Positions 34,821 through 43,811 are shown, counted from the first letter of the stretch. The stretch is DNA of 64,000 nt from Negativicutes bacterium (GCA_031292035.1 JARLHX010000044.1:11746-75745), one strand, 5' to 3'. The notes: a model not told the origin generated them from the letters alone. Numbers and translations are program-made.

Positions 34821-35145
34821 GATTGTTCCTCCCGGCAGCAATATTTTGGCCCGCTCAAGCGGGTATGAAGCGGAAAAACGTATTAGATATAAAATAGCAC
34901 AGATTTTTGTGATTGGTCAATATTGTTGGTGCAAGTTGTTCCAGAGATTCTCGATTCGCTACTATAAATGGAAGGAAATTCATGACTTGATACCGAAAAT
35001 AACCATAATCTTCTGTATTTATCAAGGCTACAAGAACGGCCCAAAAAGCAGCGGCAGTTATCCAATTTGGCCTCGGCTGCGACGGGCAGCGCTCGGCCAT
35101 GAAACAGACTGGTAAAATTATTATATATTAAGGGGGAGAAATCGT
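34821..35145. promoter_or_regulatory. Divergent regulatory region, FadR-type gene / malic enzyme operon
   Basis: A 325-base, AT-rich gap with no credible gene. It must hold the promoters of both divergent units and the operator of the FCD regulator. I could not single out a convincing palindrome by eye. AAGGGGGAGA at the right end is the malic enzyme ribosome site. Confidence 0.5.
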
Positions 35146-36375
35146 ATGACCATTAGAGATGAAGCGTTAAAAATGCACCGGGACCATCAAGGCAAACTGC
35201 AGGTGGCCAGCAAAGTGCCGCTCAACAACATGCATGATCTCAGTATTGCCTACACGCCAGGCGTGGCCGAGCCCTGCAAAGAAATCAAAGCCAATCCGGA
35301 ACTGTCTTTCGAGTATACCTGCCGCGGCAACATGATCGCTGTCGTTACCGACGGCACCAGGGTGCTGGGCCTTGGCGACATCGGTCCGGAAGCGGCCATG
35401 CCGGTGATGGAAGGAAAATGCGTTCTCTTTAAAAAATTCGGCGATGTTGACGCTGTGCCTATTTGCCTGGGGACTAAAGATCCGGAGAAAATCATCGAAA
35501 TGGTCAAGCTGCTTGAACCTACATTCGGTGGAATCAATCTCGAAGACCTATCGTCCCCCAAATGCTATGATATCGAAGATACCCTCAAAAAGGAAATGAA
35601 GATCCCGGTATTTCACGATGACCAGCACGGCACTGCGATTGCGGCTTTGTCCGGCGTTCTCGGTGCTCTGCGGTTCGTCAAAAAAGACCTGAAAAATGTG
35701 AAGTGTGTTGTCAATGGCGCCGGCGCCGCCGGGACCGCCATCGGCCGGATACTGGTTTATGCCGGGGCGCAGGATGTCACCATGGTGGACGTCCCTGGCG
35801 CACTCTACGACGGTATGCCGGGACTCAACCGGGTTCAGGCCGAGCTGGCCAAAAACACCAACAAAGCCAAGAAACAGGGCAATCTCGCTGAAATCGCCAA
35901 AGGCGCCGATGTTCTCATCGGGGTGTCCGCGCCTGGCGTGTTCACCAAGGAAATCATCGGCAGTATGGCCAAGGACTCTGTCGTTATCGCCATGGCCAAC
36001 CCGGTGCCGGAAACCTATTACGCCGACGCCAAGGCAGCAGGCGCAAGAGTGGCCGGGACTGGCCGGTCGGACGCTCCCAATCAGGTCAATAATTCCTCGG
36101 TCTTCCCGGGCGTATTCCGTGGGGCGCTAGATGTACGGGCCACCCAGATCAACGACGACATGAAGGTGGCGGCAGCCCAGGCCATTGCCAATATTATCCC
36201 TGACAAAGAACTGCGCGAAGACTATGTTGTGCCAGAAGTGTTCAACCCGCTGGTAGCACCGGCAGTGGCCGCAGCGGTAGCCCGTGTGGCCATGGAAACA
36301 GGTGTGGCCAGGATCAAAGTCGATCCGGAGGAAGTGCGGGCCAAAACCGCCGCCAGGGTCAATTTAGGCAAATAA
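35146..36375 (+). CDS. NAD(P)-dependent malic enzyme
   Basis: A 409-residue short-type malic enzyme converting malate to pyruvate and CO2. It has LSIAYTPGVAEPCKEI with the catalytic Tyr, MIAVVTDGTRVLGLGDIGPEAAMPVMEGK, the metal-site acid region FHDDQHGTAI, and the Rossmann loop VNGAGAAGTAIGRIL. MANPVPE and GRSDAPNQVNN are typical. It leads an operon with both fumarase subunits (13-base and 11-base gaps), so fumarate to malate to pyruvate is encoded together; the divergent FadR-type gene is the likely regulator. Confidence 0.94.
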   Translation: MTIRDEALKMHRDHQGKLQVASKVPLNNMHDLSIAYTPGVAEPCKEIKANPELSFEYTCRGNMIAVVTDGTRVLGLGDIGPEAAMPVMEGKCVLFKKFGDVDAVPICLGTKDPEKIIEMVKLLEPTFGGINLEDLSSPKCYDIEDTLKKEMKIPVFHDDQHGTAIAALSGVLGALRFVKKDLKNVKCVVNGAGAAGTAIGRILVYAGAQDVTMVDVPGALYDGMPGLNRVQAELAKNTNKAKKQGNLAEIAKGADVLIGVSAPGVFTKEIIGSMAKDSVVIAMANPVPETYYADAKAAGARVAGTGRSDAPNQVNNSSVFPGVFRGALDVRATQINDDMKVAAAQAIANIIPDKELREDYVVPEVFNPLVAPAVAAAVARVAMETGVARIKVDPEEVRAKTAARVNLGK

Positions 36376-36388
36376 GAGGAGGGTGAAT

Positions 36389-37231
36389 ATGCGCACCATC
36401 CAAGCCGCCCTAATCACCGAAGCGGTAGCCAAACTATGTATTGACGCCAACTACTACCTGTCGCCTGATATCCAGGACGCGCTGGAAAGAGGCCGGCAGG
36501 TCGAGGAGTCGCCGCTGGGCCGGGAAATCTTCAGCCAACTGGTGGAAAACGCCTGCATCGCCCGCAGCGAAGATATCCCCATCTGCCAGGATACCGGCAT
36601 GGCTGTCATTTTTATGGAGCTCGGCCAGGACGTTCACATTGAAGGCAACCTTAACGATGCGGTAAACGCCGGTGTGGCTAAGGGCTATATCGATGGTTAT
36701 CTGCGCAAGTCGGTTGTCGATGATCCCTTGTTTGACCGAAAGAACACAAAAGACAATACTCCGGCCATCCTGCACCTTAGCCTGGTGCCTGGGGAAAAAA
36801 TCAAGATTCTCATGGCTCCCAAGGGTTTTGGCAGCGAAAACATGAGTGCACTGAGAATGATGCCGCCATCCGCCGGTGTGGATGGGGTGAAGAAATTCGT
36901 TGTCGACACGGTCGCGGCTGCCGGACCCAATCCCTGTCCGCCGATTGTTGTCGGGGTGGGGATCGGCGGTACCATCGAAATAGCCGCCCTGCTGGCGAAA
37001 AAAGCCCTGACCCGGCCCATCAACCGGCGGAACGCCAACCCCAACTACGCCAAGCTGGAAGGCGAGCTGCTGGAACTGGCCAATAAGACCGGGGTCGGTC
37101 CGCAGGGACTCGGCGGCACGATTACCGCGCTGGGCGTCAATGTCGAGTACTTCCCGGCTCACATCGCCGGGACGGCGGTGGCAATCAATATTAATTGCCA
37201 TGCTACCAGGCATGCTGAGACGGAATTGTAG
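36389..37231 (+). CDS. Fumarate hydratase, Fe-S class I, alpha subunit
   Basis: A 280-residue subunit of the oxygen-sensitive [4Fe-4S] fumarase. Cluster Cys lie in [27 protein letters not shown] and the C-terminal [11 protein letters not shown]. It also has [16 protein letters not shown]. The two-subunit form is typical of anaerobes. The frame opens at GTG 36383, but AGAGGAGGG fixes ATG 36389. The beta subunit follows after 11 bases. Confidence 0.94.
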   Translation: MRTIQAALITEAVAKLCIDANYYLSPDIQDALERGRQVEESPLGREIFSQLVENACIARSEDIPICQDTGMAVIFMELGQDVHIEGNLNDAVNAGVAKGYIDGYLRKSVVDDPLFDRKNTKDNTPAILHLSLVPGEKIKILMAPKGFGSENMSALRMMPPSAGVDGVKKFVVDTVAAAGPNPCPPIVVGVGIGGTIEIAALLAKKALTRPINRRNANPNYAKLEGELLELANKTGVGPQGLGGTITALGVNVEYFPAHIAGTAVAININCHATRHAETEL

Positions 37232-37242
37232 GGGGGAGCAAA

Positions 37243-37800
37243 ATGGCAGAGCAGATTCGGATCACGACGCCGCTGACGGCCCAAATGGCTGCCAAGCTCA
37301 AGGCCGGCGATGTTGTGCTGATCACTGGCACCATCTACAGTGCTCGCGACGCAGCCCACAAGCGAATGGTAGATGCCCTTGAGCGAGGGGAAAAGCTGCC
37401 GGTGGACCTGACCGATCAGATCGTTTATTATGTGGGGCCCAGCCCAGCTAAACCGGGGCAGCCTATCGGTTCGGCTGGACCAACCACCAGCGGGCGGATG
37501 GATGCTTATACCCCCCGGCTACTGGCCGAAGGCCTGCGCGGCATGGTTGGTAAAGGGTACCGTTCCCCGGCAGTGGTTGAGGCGATGAAAAAATACGGAG
37601 CAGTTTACTTTGCTGCTACCGGCGGGGCGGCGGCCCTGATCGCCAAAAGCATCAAAAAATACACTGTAATGGCTTATGATGACCTTGGCACTGAGGCGCT
37701 GGCGGCTTTTGCGGTGGAAGATTTCCCGGCGATTGTCGTCATTGACAGCACTGGTCGTGATTTTTACCAGGAAGGCCAAAAAAAGTACTGCCGCCTGTAA
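37243..37800 (+). CDS. Fumarate hydratase, Fe-S class I, beta subunit
   Basis: A 185-residue beta subunit. VLITGTIYSARDAAHKRM at residues ~28-45 contains the conserved Arg-Asp-Ala-Ala-His. GPTTSGRMDAYTP, AVYFAATGGAAALIAKSI and VEDFPAIVVIDSTGRDFY complete the fold. With the alpha subunit it interconverts fumarate and malate in the cytoplasm. GGGGGAGC precedes ATG 37243. Last gene of the operon. Confidence 0.94.
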   Translation: MAEQIRITTPLTAQMAAKLKAGDVVLITGTIYSARDAAHKRMVDALERGEKLPVDLTDQIVYYVGPSPAKPGQPIGSAGPTTSGRMDAYTPRLLAEGLRGMVGKGYRSPAVVEAMKKYGAVYFAATGGAAALIAKSIKKYTVMAYDDLGTEALAAFAVEDFPAIVVIDSTGRDFYQEGQKKYCRL

Positions 37801-37812
37801 GTCGTAGTTGAC

Positions 37813-37842
37813 TTGACAAACCCTGATCCCAGGTGGTATTAT
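37813..37842 (+). promoter_or_regulatory. Promoter-like sequence with no gene behind it
   Basis: TTGACA (37813-37818), 18-base spacer, TATTAT (37837-37842). The only thing directly downstream is a strong hairpin at 37858-37887. Confidence 0.6.
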
Positions 37843-37857
37843 AACGATGTTGTTCAG

Positions 37858-37887
37858 TTGTAGCCGAGGGTAATGCCTCGGCTACAA
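37858..37887 (+). terminator. Hairpin after fumarase operon / orphan promoter
   Basis: TTGTAGCCGAGG and CCTCGGCTACAA pair perfectly (12 bp) around GTAATG. It can end the malic enzyme-fumarase operon, but it also sits ~10 bases after a promoter start point. Confidence 0.75.
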
Positions 37888-37910
37888 ACAATTTATTATG
37901 TAAATAAGGC

Positions 37911-37939
37911 TTGACGAAGTACTGGCGGTATAGTATAAT
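37911..37939 (+). promoter_or_regulatory. Promoter of tRNA-Pro/tRNA-Gly
   Basis: TTGACG (37911-37916), 17-base spacer, TATAAT (37934-37939), 15 bases before tRNA-Pro. Confidence 0.88.
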
Positions 37940-37954
37940 AACTTTTGCGGTTTA

Positions 37955-38031
37955 CGGGGCGTGGCTCAGCTTGGTAGAGCACCTGGCTTGGGACCAGGGG
38001 GTCGCAGGTTCGAATCCTGCCGCTCCGACCA
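37955..38031 (+). tRNA. tRNA-Pro (TGG)
   Basis: Acceptor CGGGGCG/CGCTCCG with one G-T pair, anticodon TGG in CTTGGGA, GGTTCGAATCC T-arm, encoded CCA. Confidence 0.95.
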
Positions 38032-38046
38032 TATAATTTTTTTCGT

Positions 38047-38120
<74 letters not shown>

Positions 38121-38157
38121 CAACTTAATGTATGGGGTATTCCATTGTTTGAGACTT

Positions 38158-38196
38158 AAAGGACATCTTTGCTGTTTGGCAAAGATGTCCTTTCAT
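38158..38196 (+). terminator. Terminator of the tRNA-Pro/Gly unit
   Basis: AAAGGACATCTTTGC / GCAAAGATGTCCTTT, 15-bp perfect stem, loop TGTTTG. Confidence 0.88.
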
Positions 38197-38401
38197 TTTG
38201 TACCTGTGTCTTAATTAGATGCGTGTAAATAATGGTTTAAATCCAGAGCACCCTCCTTCCGTCCCGTGTAACTGACTGAATCAATTATGCTCGAATGCCG
38301 TTAAAGGGTTTGGTTCAGCGATTGGAAAATCACAAGAAATATATCCAATTTTATGCAGGGAAATATCGGAAATTGTCGAAATGGCATAGTGATGGGAGGG
38401 G

Positions 38402-39571
38402 ATGACTATTTTTCAAGCCATTGTGGGACATAGTGAGGATGTTTTGACAGCACAAGCTGTCAAGGAGGTTCTTGACCAGGTCAAAGCTCGTTTGTCAGTG
38501 GTTCAGCCTCGGGCTGGCTTGCTTTTTTGTTCCGTCGATTTTGATCACGCGCTGATCCTGTCTGAAATACAGGCGGCTTTTCCCGGAATGGAACTGACTG
38601 GCTGTACAACAGATGGCGAGCTCTCTTCCGTGATGGGTTTTAATGAAGATTCGCTGACTTTGATGGTGTTTGTTTCAGATACAGTCGAGATGCGAGCCGG
38701 AGTCGGACGTTTGGCTGCTTCCCGCGGGGAAGCGGCGGGCCGGGATGCAGCGACTTCGGCGCGAGTTGCTTTGCAGAGCAGAATGGGGGAAGAGCGGCTT
38801 GCGATTATTTTGTCCGATCCGCTCAACGCCGGGATTTCAGATGTTGATAAGGGGGTTCAGGGGGTGTTGGGCCGAAGCTTTCCAGTGATTGGCGGTGCTT
38901 CAGCAGCTCACTCGAAGCAACGGAAGACCTTTCAGTTTTGCAATGGTGAAGTGTTGACCGATGGAGTAGTATTGCTCCTGTTCGCCGGCCCGGTAGAGTT
39001 CTCGTTTGGCATAAAGGGAGGCCACTCGTCGCTCGGACCCAAAGTGCCGGTAACGAAGGCCAAAGATAACGAGTTGTACCAGCTTGATGGCAGACCTGCA
39101 GTCGAATACTTTCGCCAATATATCGGCGACTATGATCTTTTTATGAACTACTGTCTGGCGGTATATGAGAAGGATCGCGCGAGCTTCTATGTGCGGAGCG
39201 CCCCGGCCTCTGACCTCGAAAAAGGCAGTGTGAAGCTCAATGGACGCGTTCCCGAGGGAGCGATGGTACAGATAGGGACCGCTGACAAAAAGAACATTGT
39301 TCAGTCCTGCAACGAATCGATTCTCAGCGCAAGGAGCTCCTATCCTGGCACAAGCCCGGCCGCAGCCCTGTTTTTTTCCTGCGCTGGCCGCAAAATGATC
39401 ATGGGCACTCAAATCGTTCAGGAAGTGCAGGCGGTGCAGCGTCATTTGCCGGATATTCCGTTTTCAGGGCTTTATTGCTATGGTGAATTTGCTCCTGTGG
39501 AGAAGGGGGCCCAGTATATGTTTCATGGTACAACGTTCATTACCTTGCTGCTGGGTTCGGCTGAAGGATAA
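38402..39571 (+). CDS. FIST-domain sensory protein
   Basis: A 389-residue cytoplasmic protein made of FIST N and FIST C domains. Residues ~1-200 have the N domain, with AGLLFCSVDFDHALILSEI, LTGCTTDGELSS and FPVIGGASAAH. Residues ~220-385 have the C domain, with LYQLDGRPAVEYFRQYI and a closing FSGLYCYGEFAPVEKG. FIST domains are thought to sense small ligands such as amino acids. A stand-alone histidine kinase gene starts 15 bases downstream, so this protein likely supplies its input. GGGAGG precedes ATG 38402 closely. Confidence 0.9.
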   Translation: MTIFQAIVGHSEDVLTAQAVKEVLDQVKARLSVVQPRAGLLFCSVDFDHALILSEIQAAFPGMELTGCTTDGELSSVMGFNEDSLTLMVFVSDTVEMRAGVGRLAASRGEAAGRDAATSARVALQSRMGEERLAIILSDPLNAGISDVDKGVQGVLGRSFPVIGGASAAHSKQRKTFQFCNGEVLTDGVVLLLFAGPVEFSFGIKGGHSSLGPKVPVTKAKDNELYQLDGRPAVEYFRQYIGDYDLFMNYCLAVYEKDRASFYVRSAPASDLEKGSVKLNGRVPEGAMVQIGTADKKNIVQSCNESILSARSSYPGTSPAAALFFSCAGRKMIMGTQIVQEVQAVQRHLPDIPFSGLYCYGEFAPVEKGAQYMFHGTTFITLLLGSAEG

Positions 39572-39586
39572 ACTGGAGGGAACCGC

Positions 39587-40513
39587 GTGGAACAAGCAAA
39601 CGGGGAAGAACGAATCGCCGCCTTGGAACGGGAAAACCGCATTATCAAGAAAAAGCTGGAACGCAGCGAGGCCAACCGGGCGCTGGTGGAAGAGGCGCTG
39701 GCAAGCCATATCGAAGTGATTAGAGTCCGCTATGCCGAGGCTGAGGAATCACGCGACGAGTATTGCGAGTTGAGCGCGAAACTGCGGGCTGAGATCGAGC
39801 AGGAGTACCTCGAAAAGGAAAAGATGAATGAAAAGCTGTTTCGGTTGGATCGTCTTAATCTAATTGGCGAGATGGCGGCCATTATTGGCCATGAGGTGCG
39901 CAATCCCTTGACCTTTGTCCGCGGCTATTTGCAGTTTTTTGAGGACAAGAGCGTGTTTGGCCAATATAAAGAAAACCTCGGGCTGATGATCGAGGAACTC
40001 GACCGAGCGAACTCCATCATAACGGAGTTTTTGTCGTTGGCTAAGAATAAGAAAACCGCCCTGCGGGCGGGCAATCTCAAAAACATTCTGTTGGCTATCA
40101 GGCCCCTGTTGGACGTTGAAGCCATTCAGAGGGGACATGAGCTGGACCTTGAACTTCAGGATACTCCTGACATCCTTATGGATGAAAATCAAATCAGGCA
40201 AATGGTTATCAACTTGGTTCGCAATGGTCTGGAGGCGATGGTCAAGCCAGGCCGCATGTCTATCAAGACCATTGTCGATGGCGATACAGTAGTATTTTCT
40301 GTGAAGGACTCGGGGATAGGCATCCCGGCGGAGATAATGGAGAAAATCGGCACTCCTTTTTTTACTACGAAGGAAAACGGGAGCGGTCTTGGGCTGACGG
40401 TAACCTCTCGTATTGCTGAGCGTCATCAGGCTTTGATTCAGTTTGCATCTTCCCCGGGGGAGACGACGGTCGCCATTTGTTTCCCAGTTTCGAGGCGGGG
40501 TGGTAAAATATAA
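39587..40513 (+). CDS. Soluble sensor histidine kinase paired with FIST protein
   Basis: A 308-residue kinase with no membrane helix. Residues ~1-85 form a long charged coiled coil (ERIAALERENRIIKKKLER and on). Then HisKA has GHEVRNPLTFVRGYLQFF with the phospho-acceptor His, and the HATPase domain has NQIRQMVINLVRNGLEAM, VKDSGIGIP, FFTTKENGSGLGLTV. This resembles kinases that feed the sporulation phosphorelay. No response regulator is on the same strand. GTG 39587 follows GGAGGG. The coiled coil may dock on the FIST protein. Confidence 0.9.
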   Translation: MEQANGEERIAALERENRIIKKKLERSEANRALVEEALASHIEVIRVRYAEAEESRDEYCELSAKLRAEIEQEYLEKEKMNEKLFRLDRLNLIGEMAAIIGHEVRNPLTFVRGYLQFFEDKSVFGQYKENLGLMIEELDRANSIITEFLSLAKNKKTALRAGNLKNILLAIRPLLDVEAIQRGHELDLELQDTPDILMDENQIRQMVINLVRNGLEAMVKPGRMSIKTIVDGDTVVFSVKDSGIGIPAEIMEKIGTPFFTTKENGSGLGLTVTSRIAERHQALIQFASSPGETTVAICFPVSRRGGKI

Positions 40514-40601
40514 CTCCTCCATGTGTTTTGACGATGGATTCGTTCGTGAGCGGGGGTGAGGTGAAGTCTAGTAGGCGAGATTGGTGACGCGAGAATGACC
40601 T

Positions 40602-41291
40602 TTACATTGGGTTGAATCGATAACCAAAGCCCCATATTGTTTCGATGTACTCGGGATTCGACCGGTCTTTTTCGATTTTTTTCCGTATTTTTTGGATATG
40701 GACAGCGACAGTGGCGGTATCGCCGGAATATTCATCACTCCACAGGGTGTTAAAGAGATGCTCCTTGCTAAAAACGATGTTTGGATTCGATGCGAGGAAA
40801 ACTAAAAGTTCATATTCTTTTGTTGTCAATTGGATTTCGCTTGCGTTGACAAAGACTTTATGCGAGGCAGTATTGATTTCTAATCCTTTATGTTGTATTA
40901 CATCGGAAGCGGCCTTATGGCCTTTGAGACGCTCATATCTTTTAATATGGGCTTTGATCCTGGCTGTAAGTTCGGCAGGGCTGAAGGGTTTCGTCAAATA
41001 ATCATCTGCGCCATAATCCAATCCTCTGATTTTATCAATATCTTCACTTTTAGCTGATACGACAATGACCGGTATTTCCTGGTTTTTCCTGATTTCTTTG
41101 ATGATTTCATAGCCGTCTTTATGTGGTAGCATCAGATCGACGACGACAACGTCATACATACCGGAAACAGCCTTTTTCAGACCTTGTAACCCATCTTGCT
41201 CGATATCTGCTTTGTAGCCGTTTAATTGCAGATAATCGCGCTCCAGTTCGGCGATATCAAGGTCGTCTTCAATAATCAGAATACGTGTCAT
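40602..41291 (-). CDS. OmpR-family response regulator
   Basis: A 229-residue regulator. Receiver: ILIIEDDLDIAELERDYL, Asp in VVVDLMLPHKDG, Lys in DDYLTKPFSPAEL. Winged-helix domain: LTTKEYELLVFLASNPNIVFSKEHL, VAVHIQKIRKKIEKD, ETIWGFGYRFNP. The stop of this gene is downstream; its start overlaps the end of the kinase gene by four bases. OmpR/PhoB regulators bind 10-11-bp direct repeats; such an array lies at 43326-43385 upstream of the His-rich protein gene on the same strand. Confidence 0.94.
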   Translation of the reverse strand: MTRILIIEDDLDIAELERDYLQLNGYKADIEQDGLQGLKKAVSGMYDVVVVDLMLPHKDGYEIIKEIRKNQEIPVIVVSAKSEDIDKIRGLDYGADDYLTKPFSPAELTARIKAHIKRYERLKGHKAASDVIQHKGLEINTASHKVFVNASEIQLTTKEYELLVFLASNPNIVFSKEHLFNTLWSDEYSGDTATVAVHIQKIRKKIEKDRSNPEYIETIWGFGYRFNPM

Positions 41292-42466
41292 TGCCAGCCC
41301 TCACCTTCGCTGTTGCACAAAATCGGGAGCATGATAGTGAAACAAGTGCCCTCGCTTGTTATGCTGGAAACGGTAATTTTCCCTTGATGGGCTTCCACTA
41401 GTTCCTTGGCGATGGCCAACCCTAAGCCCGTACTTGCATAGTCTTTGGGCCGTTCGCTGTCAGCGCGGTAGAATCGGTCAAAGATAAAAGGAAGCTTGTC
41501 TGCAGGAATGCCTGATCCATTGTCTTTGACGTCAATGCAGACGAAACCGTCCTGACGGCAAAGCTTAACCTGTATGGACAAATTGGTTTCAGGCCCGTGC
41601 TGAACGGCATTGCTTATCAGGTTGTTAAATGCCTGGTGAAAGCGTTTCCCGTCGAGACTGACCCAACAATCAGCTTCTAAGTTCACAGTATACTGAACCC
41701 CAATGTTGCGTTCTTCCAAGTCGAAGGTGTACTCTTCCATCAGGTCATCCATAAAGGCCCGAATATTTACGTCTTCATAGTGGAATTCCAGCTTTTGCAT
41801 ATCCAATTTTGAGAATAAAAAGAGATCATCAATCAGTTTATTCACGAAAATGATGTTTTGGTGGACTGTTTTCAAGTACTTGTTTCGGTGTTCGGCAGAG
41901 GTGGCCGTTCCGTCCAATAAAGCTTCTATATAGCCTTGAATTGTTGTTATCGGTGTCTTCAAATCGTGGGATATATTGGCGATGAGGGCCTTGCGATTTT
42001 CTTCGTATTCAGCCTGCAACTTTTCGCTTTCCGATAATCTGGCGGTCATTTCATTGAAAGACGCAATTAAAAAACCAAGATCATTTGGCTTGTCGTACTC
42101 AATGTTAATATCGTAGTTCCCCTTGGCGACCTCATCCAGCCCTTGTTTTAAATTTTCCATGGGTTTGAAAATTCTTTTTTCCAAACGCAGCAGGAAGAAA
42201 AACTGCCCAATCTCTTTGATAATAATTAAAGCGGCGAAAAAAACGCCGATTCCTTTGAAGCCAACCCAGCTAAACAATAGATAAAGGATGATCAGATTAA
42301 ATACCAAGGCGGCAGGGCGGAGATAGCGGAAATACTTGTAGTGCCGCAAGAACTGATGGGAATGCCGATGAAGTTCATCCAGATGGCGGAATTTTTCGTG
42401 AAGGTGGAGCCGGTCTTGACTGTCTGAGCAAAAACATGCGTGGGGGCGTCGCCTGTGCCTGAACAT
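41288..42466 (-). CDS. Sensor histidine kinase with His-rich N-terminus
   Basis: A 392-residue kinase. The first ~50 residues are cytoplasmic and unusually rich in His and Arg (for example LHLHEKFRHLDELHRHSHQF). Two close hydrophobic helices (~55-95) follow, then HAMP, HisKA with ISHDLKTPITTIQGYIEALL, and HATPase with FNNLISNAVQHG, VKDNGSGIP and STGLGLAIAKELVEAHQGK. With hardly any extracellular loop, it probably senses the membrane or an internal signal; the His cluster suggests metal. It overlaps the regulator gene. The longer start GTG 42475 is also possible. Confidence 0.9.
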   Translation of the reverse strand: MFRHRRRPHACFCSDSQDRLHLHEKFRHLDELHRHSHQFLRHYKYFRYLRPAALVFNLIILYLLFSWVGFKGIGVFFAALIIIKEIGQFFFLLRLEKRIFKPMENLKQGLDEVAKGNYDINIEYDKPNDLGFLIASFNEMTARLSESEKLQAEYEENRKALIANISHDLKTPITTIQGYIEALLDGTATSAEHRNKYLKTVHQNIIFVNKLIDDLFLFSKLDMQKLEFHYEDVNIRAFMDDLMEEYTFDLEERNIGVQYTVNLEADCWVSLDGKRFHQAFNNLISNAVQHGPETNLSIQVKLCRQDGFVCIDVKDNGSGIPADKLPFIFDRFYRADSERPKDYASTGLGLAIAKELVEAHQGKITVSSITSEGTCFTIMLPILCNSEGEGWQ

Positions 42467-42618
42467 AAATATCACCCGTTTTTCTGAAATATCCTGTCAC
42501 AACACCATTATATGGTATAGGAATGTAGGGCGCAAAATTTCCTGCGCCCTACATTTCTATAAAACAACTTTTTGCTTAATACTGTAAGCAGACCAAAACT
42601 TGTGCGCCATCACCTTGA

Positions 42619-43278
42619 TTACCAGACAAAGGATAATTCAGCCCTTGCCGTCAGATCGTGCGCCACATTCTTTTCGTCTTTTTGGGTCCCGACAAGGGTG
42701 GCAACTATCTTCTCAACTTCGCAGTTTTTATTAATGGATAGCTCGACTACAAAATCGATATCAGCCGCCTCGCCGAACTCTTTTAGGAAGGCATGCCGGT
42801 GATGGCCATGGCATGCACCGGCATGGTTTATTTTTTCGCGGAGCAGGGCCTTTGTATCTTCAGGCAGGTCGGTGGCATTGAGCGAGATGACGCTGGTTTT
42901 GCCGTCCAGCTCTTTGGTTTGCAGGGCGGTTAAGATACTTAAGGCAAAGGCGAGCCTGGATAGTTGCCCCTTTAGTCCTCTGCAGCCATTGGCATGACCG
43001 GGATGCAGATGTCTGATGAATTCATGATGTCTGCATTCACCCGAGCGCAGCCTTGTGAATTCGGTATTGCTTTCGTGTTTTACGGTATTTCCTTCGTAAT
43101 CCAACTCGGAGTTGATTTTGGCCTTGGTTTGCCCGGTCAGCAGGCTTTTTTCGAACTCATTCCGGAGAGAAAATAGCTGGGCCTCATCTTTGTGAACCTG
43201 TACCATCAAGGTTCCGTTAAAAGTCTCTTTGTTTTTCATCGTCTTAACCACATCATACAAAGCTTTGATTTTGTTCAT
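42619..43278 (-). CDS. Unknown His/Cys-rich protein, 219 aa
   Basis: Not recognised. AAGGAGGT eight bases before ATG 43278 gives a clear start. The N-terminal ~65 residues (MNKIKALYDVVKTMKNKETFNGTL on) look like a small beta domain. Two His/Cys patches follow: ECRHHEFIRHLHPGHANGC near residue 80, and HAGACHGHHRHAF near 158. Between them is a helical stretch with LSRLAFALSILTALQTKELDG. The patches could bind metal. It lies upstream of, and on the same strand as, the OmpR/His-rich kinase pair, with a phased operator array in its promoter region. A metal- or stress-linked output of that pair is my inference. Confidence 0.7.
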   Translation of the reverse strand: MNKIKALYDVVKTMKNKETFNGTLMVQVHKDEAQLFSLRNEFEKSLLTGQTKAKINSELDYEGNTVKHESNTEFTRLRSGECRHHEFIRHLHPGHANGCRGLKGQLSRLAFALSILTALQTKELDGKTSVISLNATDLPEDTKALLREKINHAGACHGHHRHAFLKEFGEAADIDFVVELSINKNCEVEKIVATLVGTQKDEKNVAHDLTARAELSFVW

Positions 43279-43325
43279 TAATAATAACCTCCTTGTTGTT
43301 GATGAGGTCATTATAGCGAGAGATA

Positions 43326-43385
43326 TTAAAGCTGCTTTAAAGCATTCTTAAAAGTTTTATAAAAATGGTTAAAATCTTTTTAAAA
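43326..43385. promoter_or_regulatory. Six phased TTAAA repeats, OmpR/PhoB-type operator array
   Basis: TTAAA elements begin at 43326, 43337, 43348, 43359 (here ATAAA), 43369 and 43380, so spacing is 11, 11, 11, 10 and 11 bases. This places all on one face of the helix. It is 45 bases upstream of the His-rich protein gene start on the minus strand. OmpR-class regulators bind such direct repeats as dimers. Confidence 0.65.
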
Positions 43386-43572
43386 TAATGGTTGGTCAAT
43401 TTTGGCTTAGCAATAATTTTTGGGGGAAAAAGAGTTGAGATTGTCCTCTGCCGTTATTTTGTTTCGCTTTTGACGGTTAGCTACTATGTTATCATGATAT
43501 AATAACGCAAGGGCGAAAGTGGCGGACCGGGAACCCTGCCTGTGATTATAACCGGCAAAGGAGGTCTTATCA

Positions 43573-43761
43573 GTGGCTAAGGAAACGATTCAGACCGGAA
43601 ATTTGAAATTTGAACTGGCCGATTTAATTGGAAATGCAGAATTAATCATTACCGACATGGACACCGGACATATTGTCACCTTGAGATCTGAAGCCATCAG
43701 TAGGACGCCTGGCCGCATGACGGCGCGAGAAATCCTGAAAGAATTCTTGCATAATATTTAA
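43573..43761 (+). CDS. Small hypothetical protein, 62 aa
   Basis: Not recognised. AAAGGAGGTC leads to GTG 43573. The sequence (FELADLIGNAELIITDMDTGHIVTL and then TPGRMTAREILKEFLHNI) reads as a compact alpha/beta protein. A terminator follows, so it is transcribed alone. Confidence 0.65.
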   Translation: MAKETIQTGNLKFELADLIGNAELIITDMDTGHIVTLRSEAISRTPGRMTAREILKEFLHNI

Positions 43762-43763
43762 TA

Positions 43764-43811
43764 GGTGGCGTCACTGCATCCAAGAAGCGAAGCAGTGACG
43801 CCTCCGTTTTC
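43764..43811 (+). terminator. Terminator after the 62-aa gene
   Basis: GGCGTCACTGC pairs with GCAGTGACGCC, loop of 14, followed by CTCCGTTTT. Confidence 0.75.
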
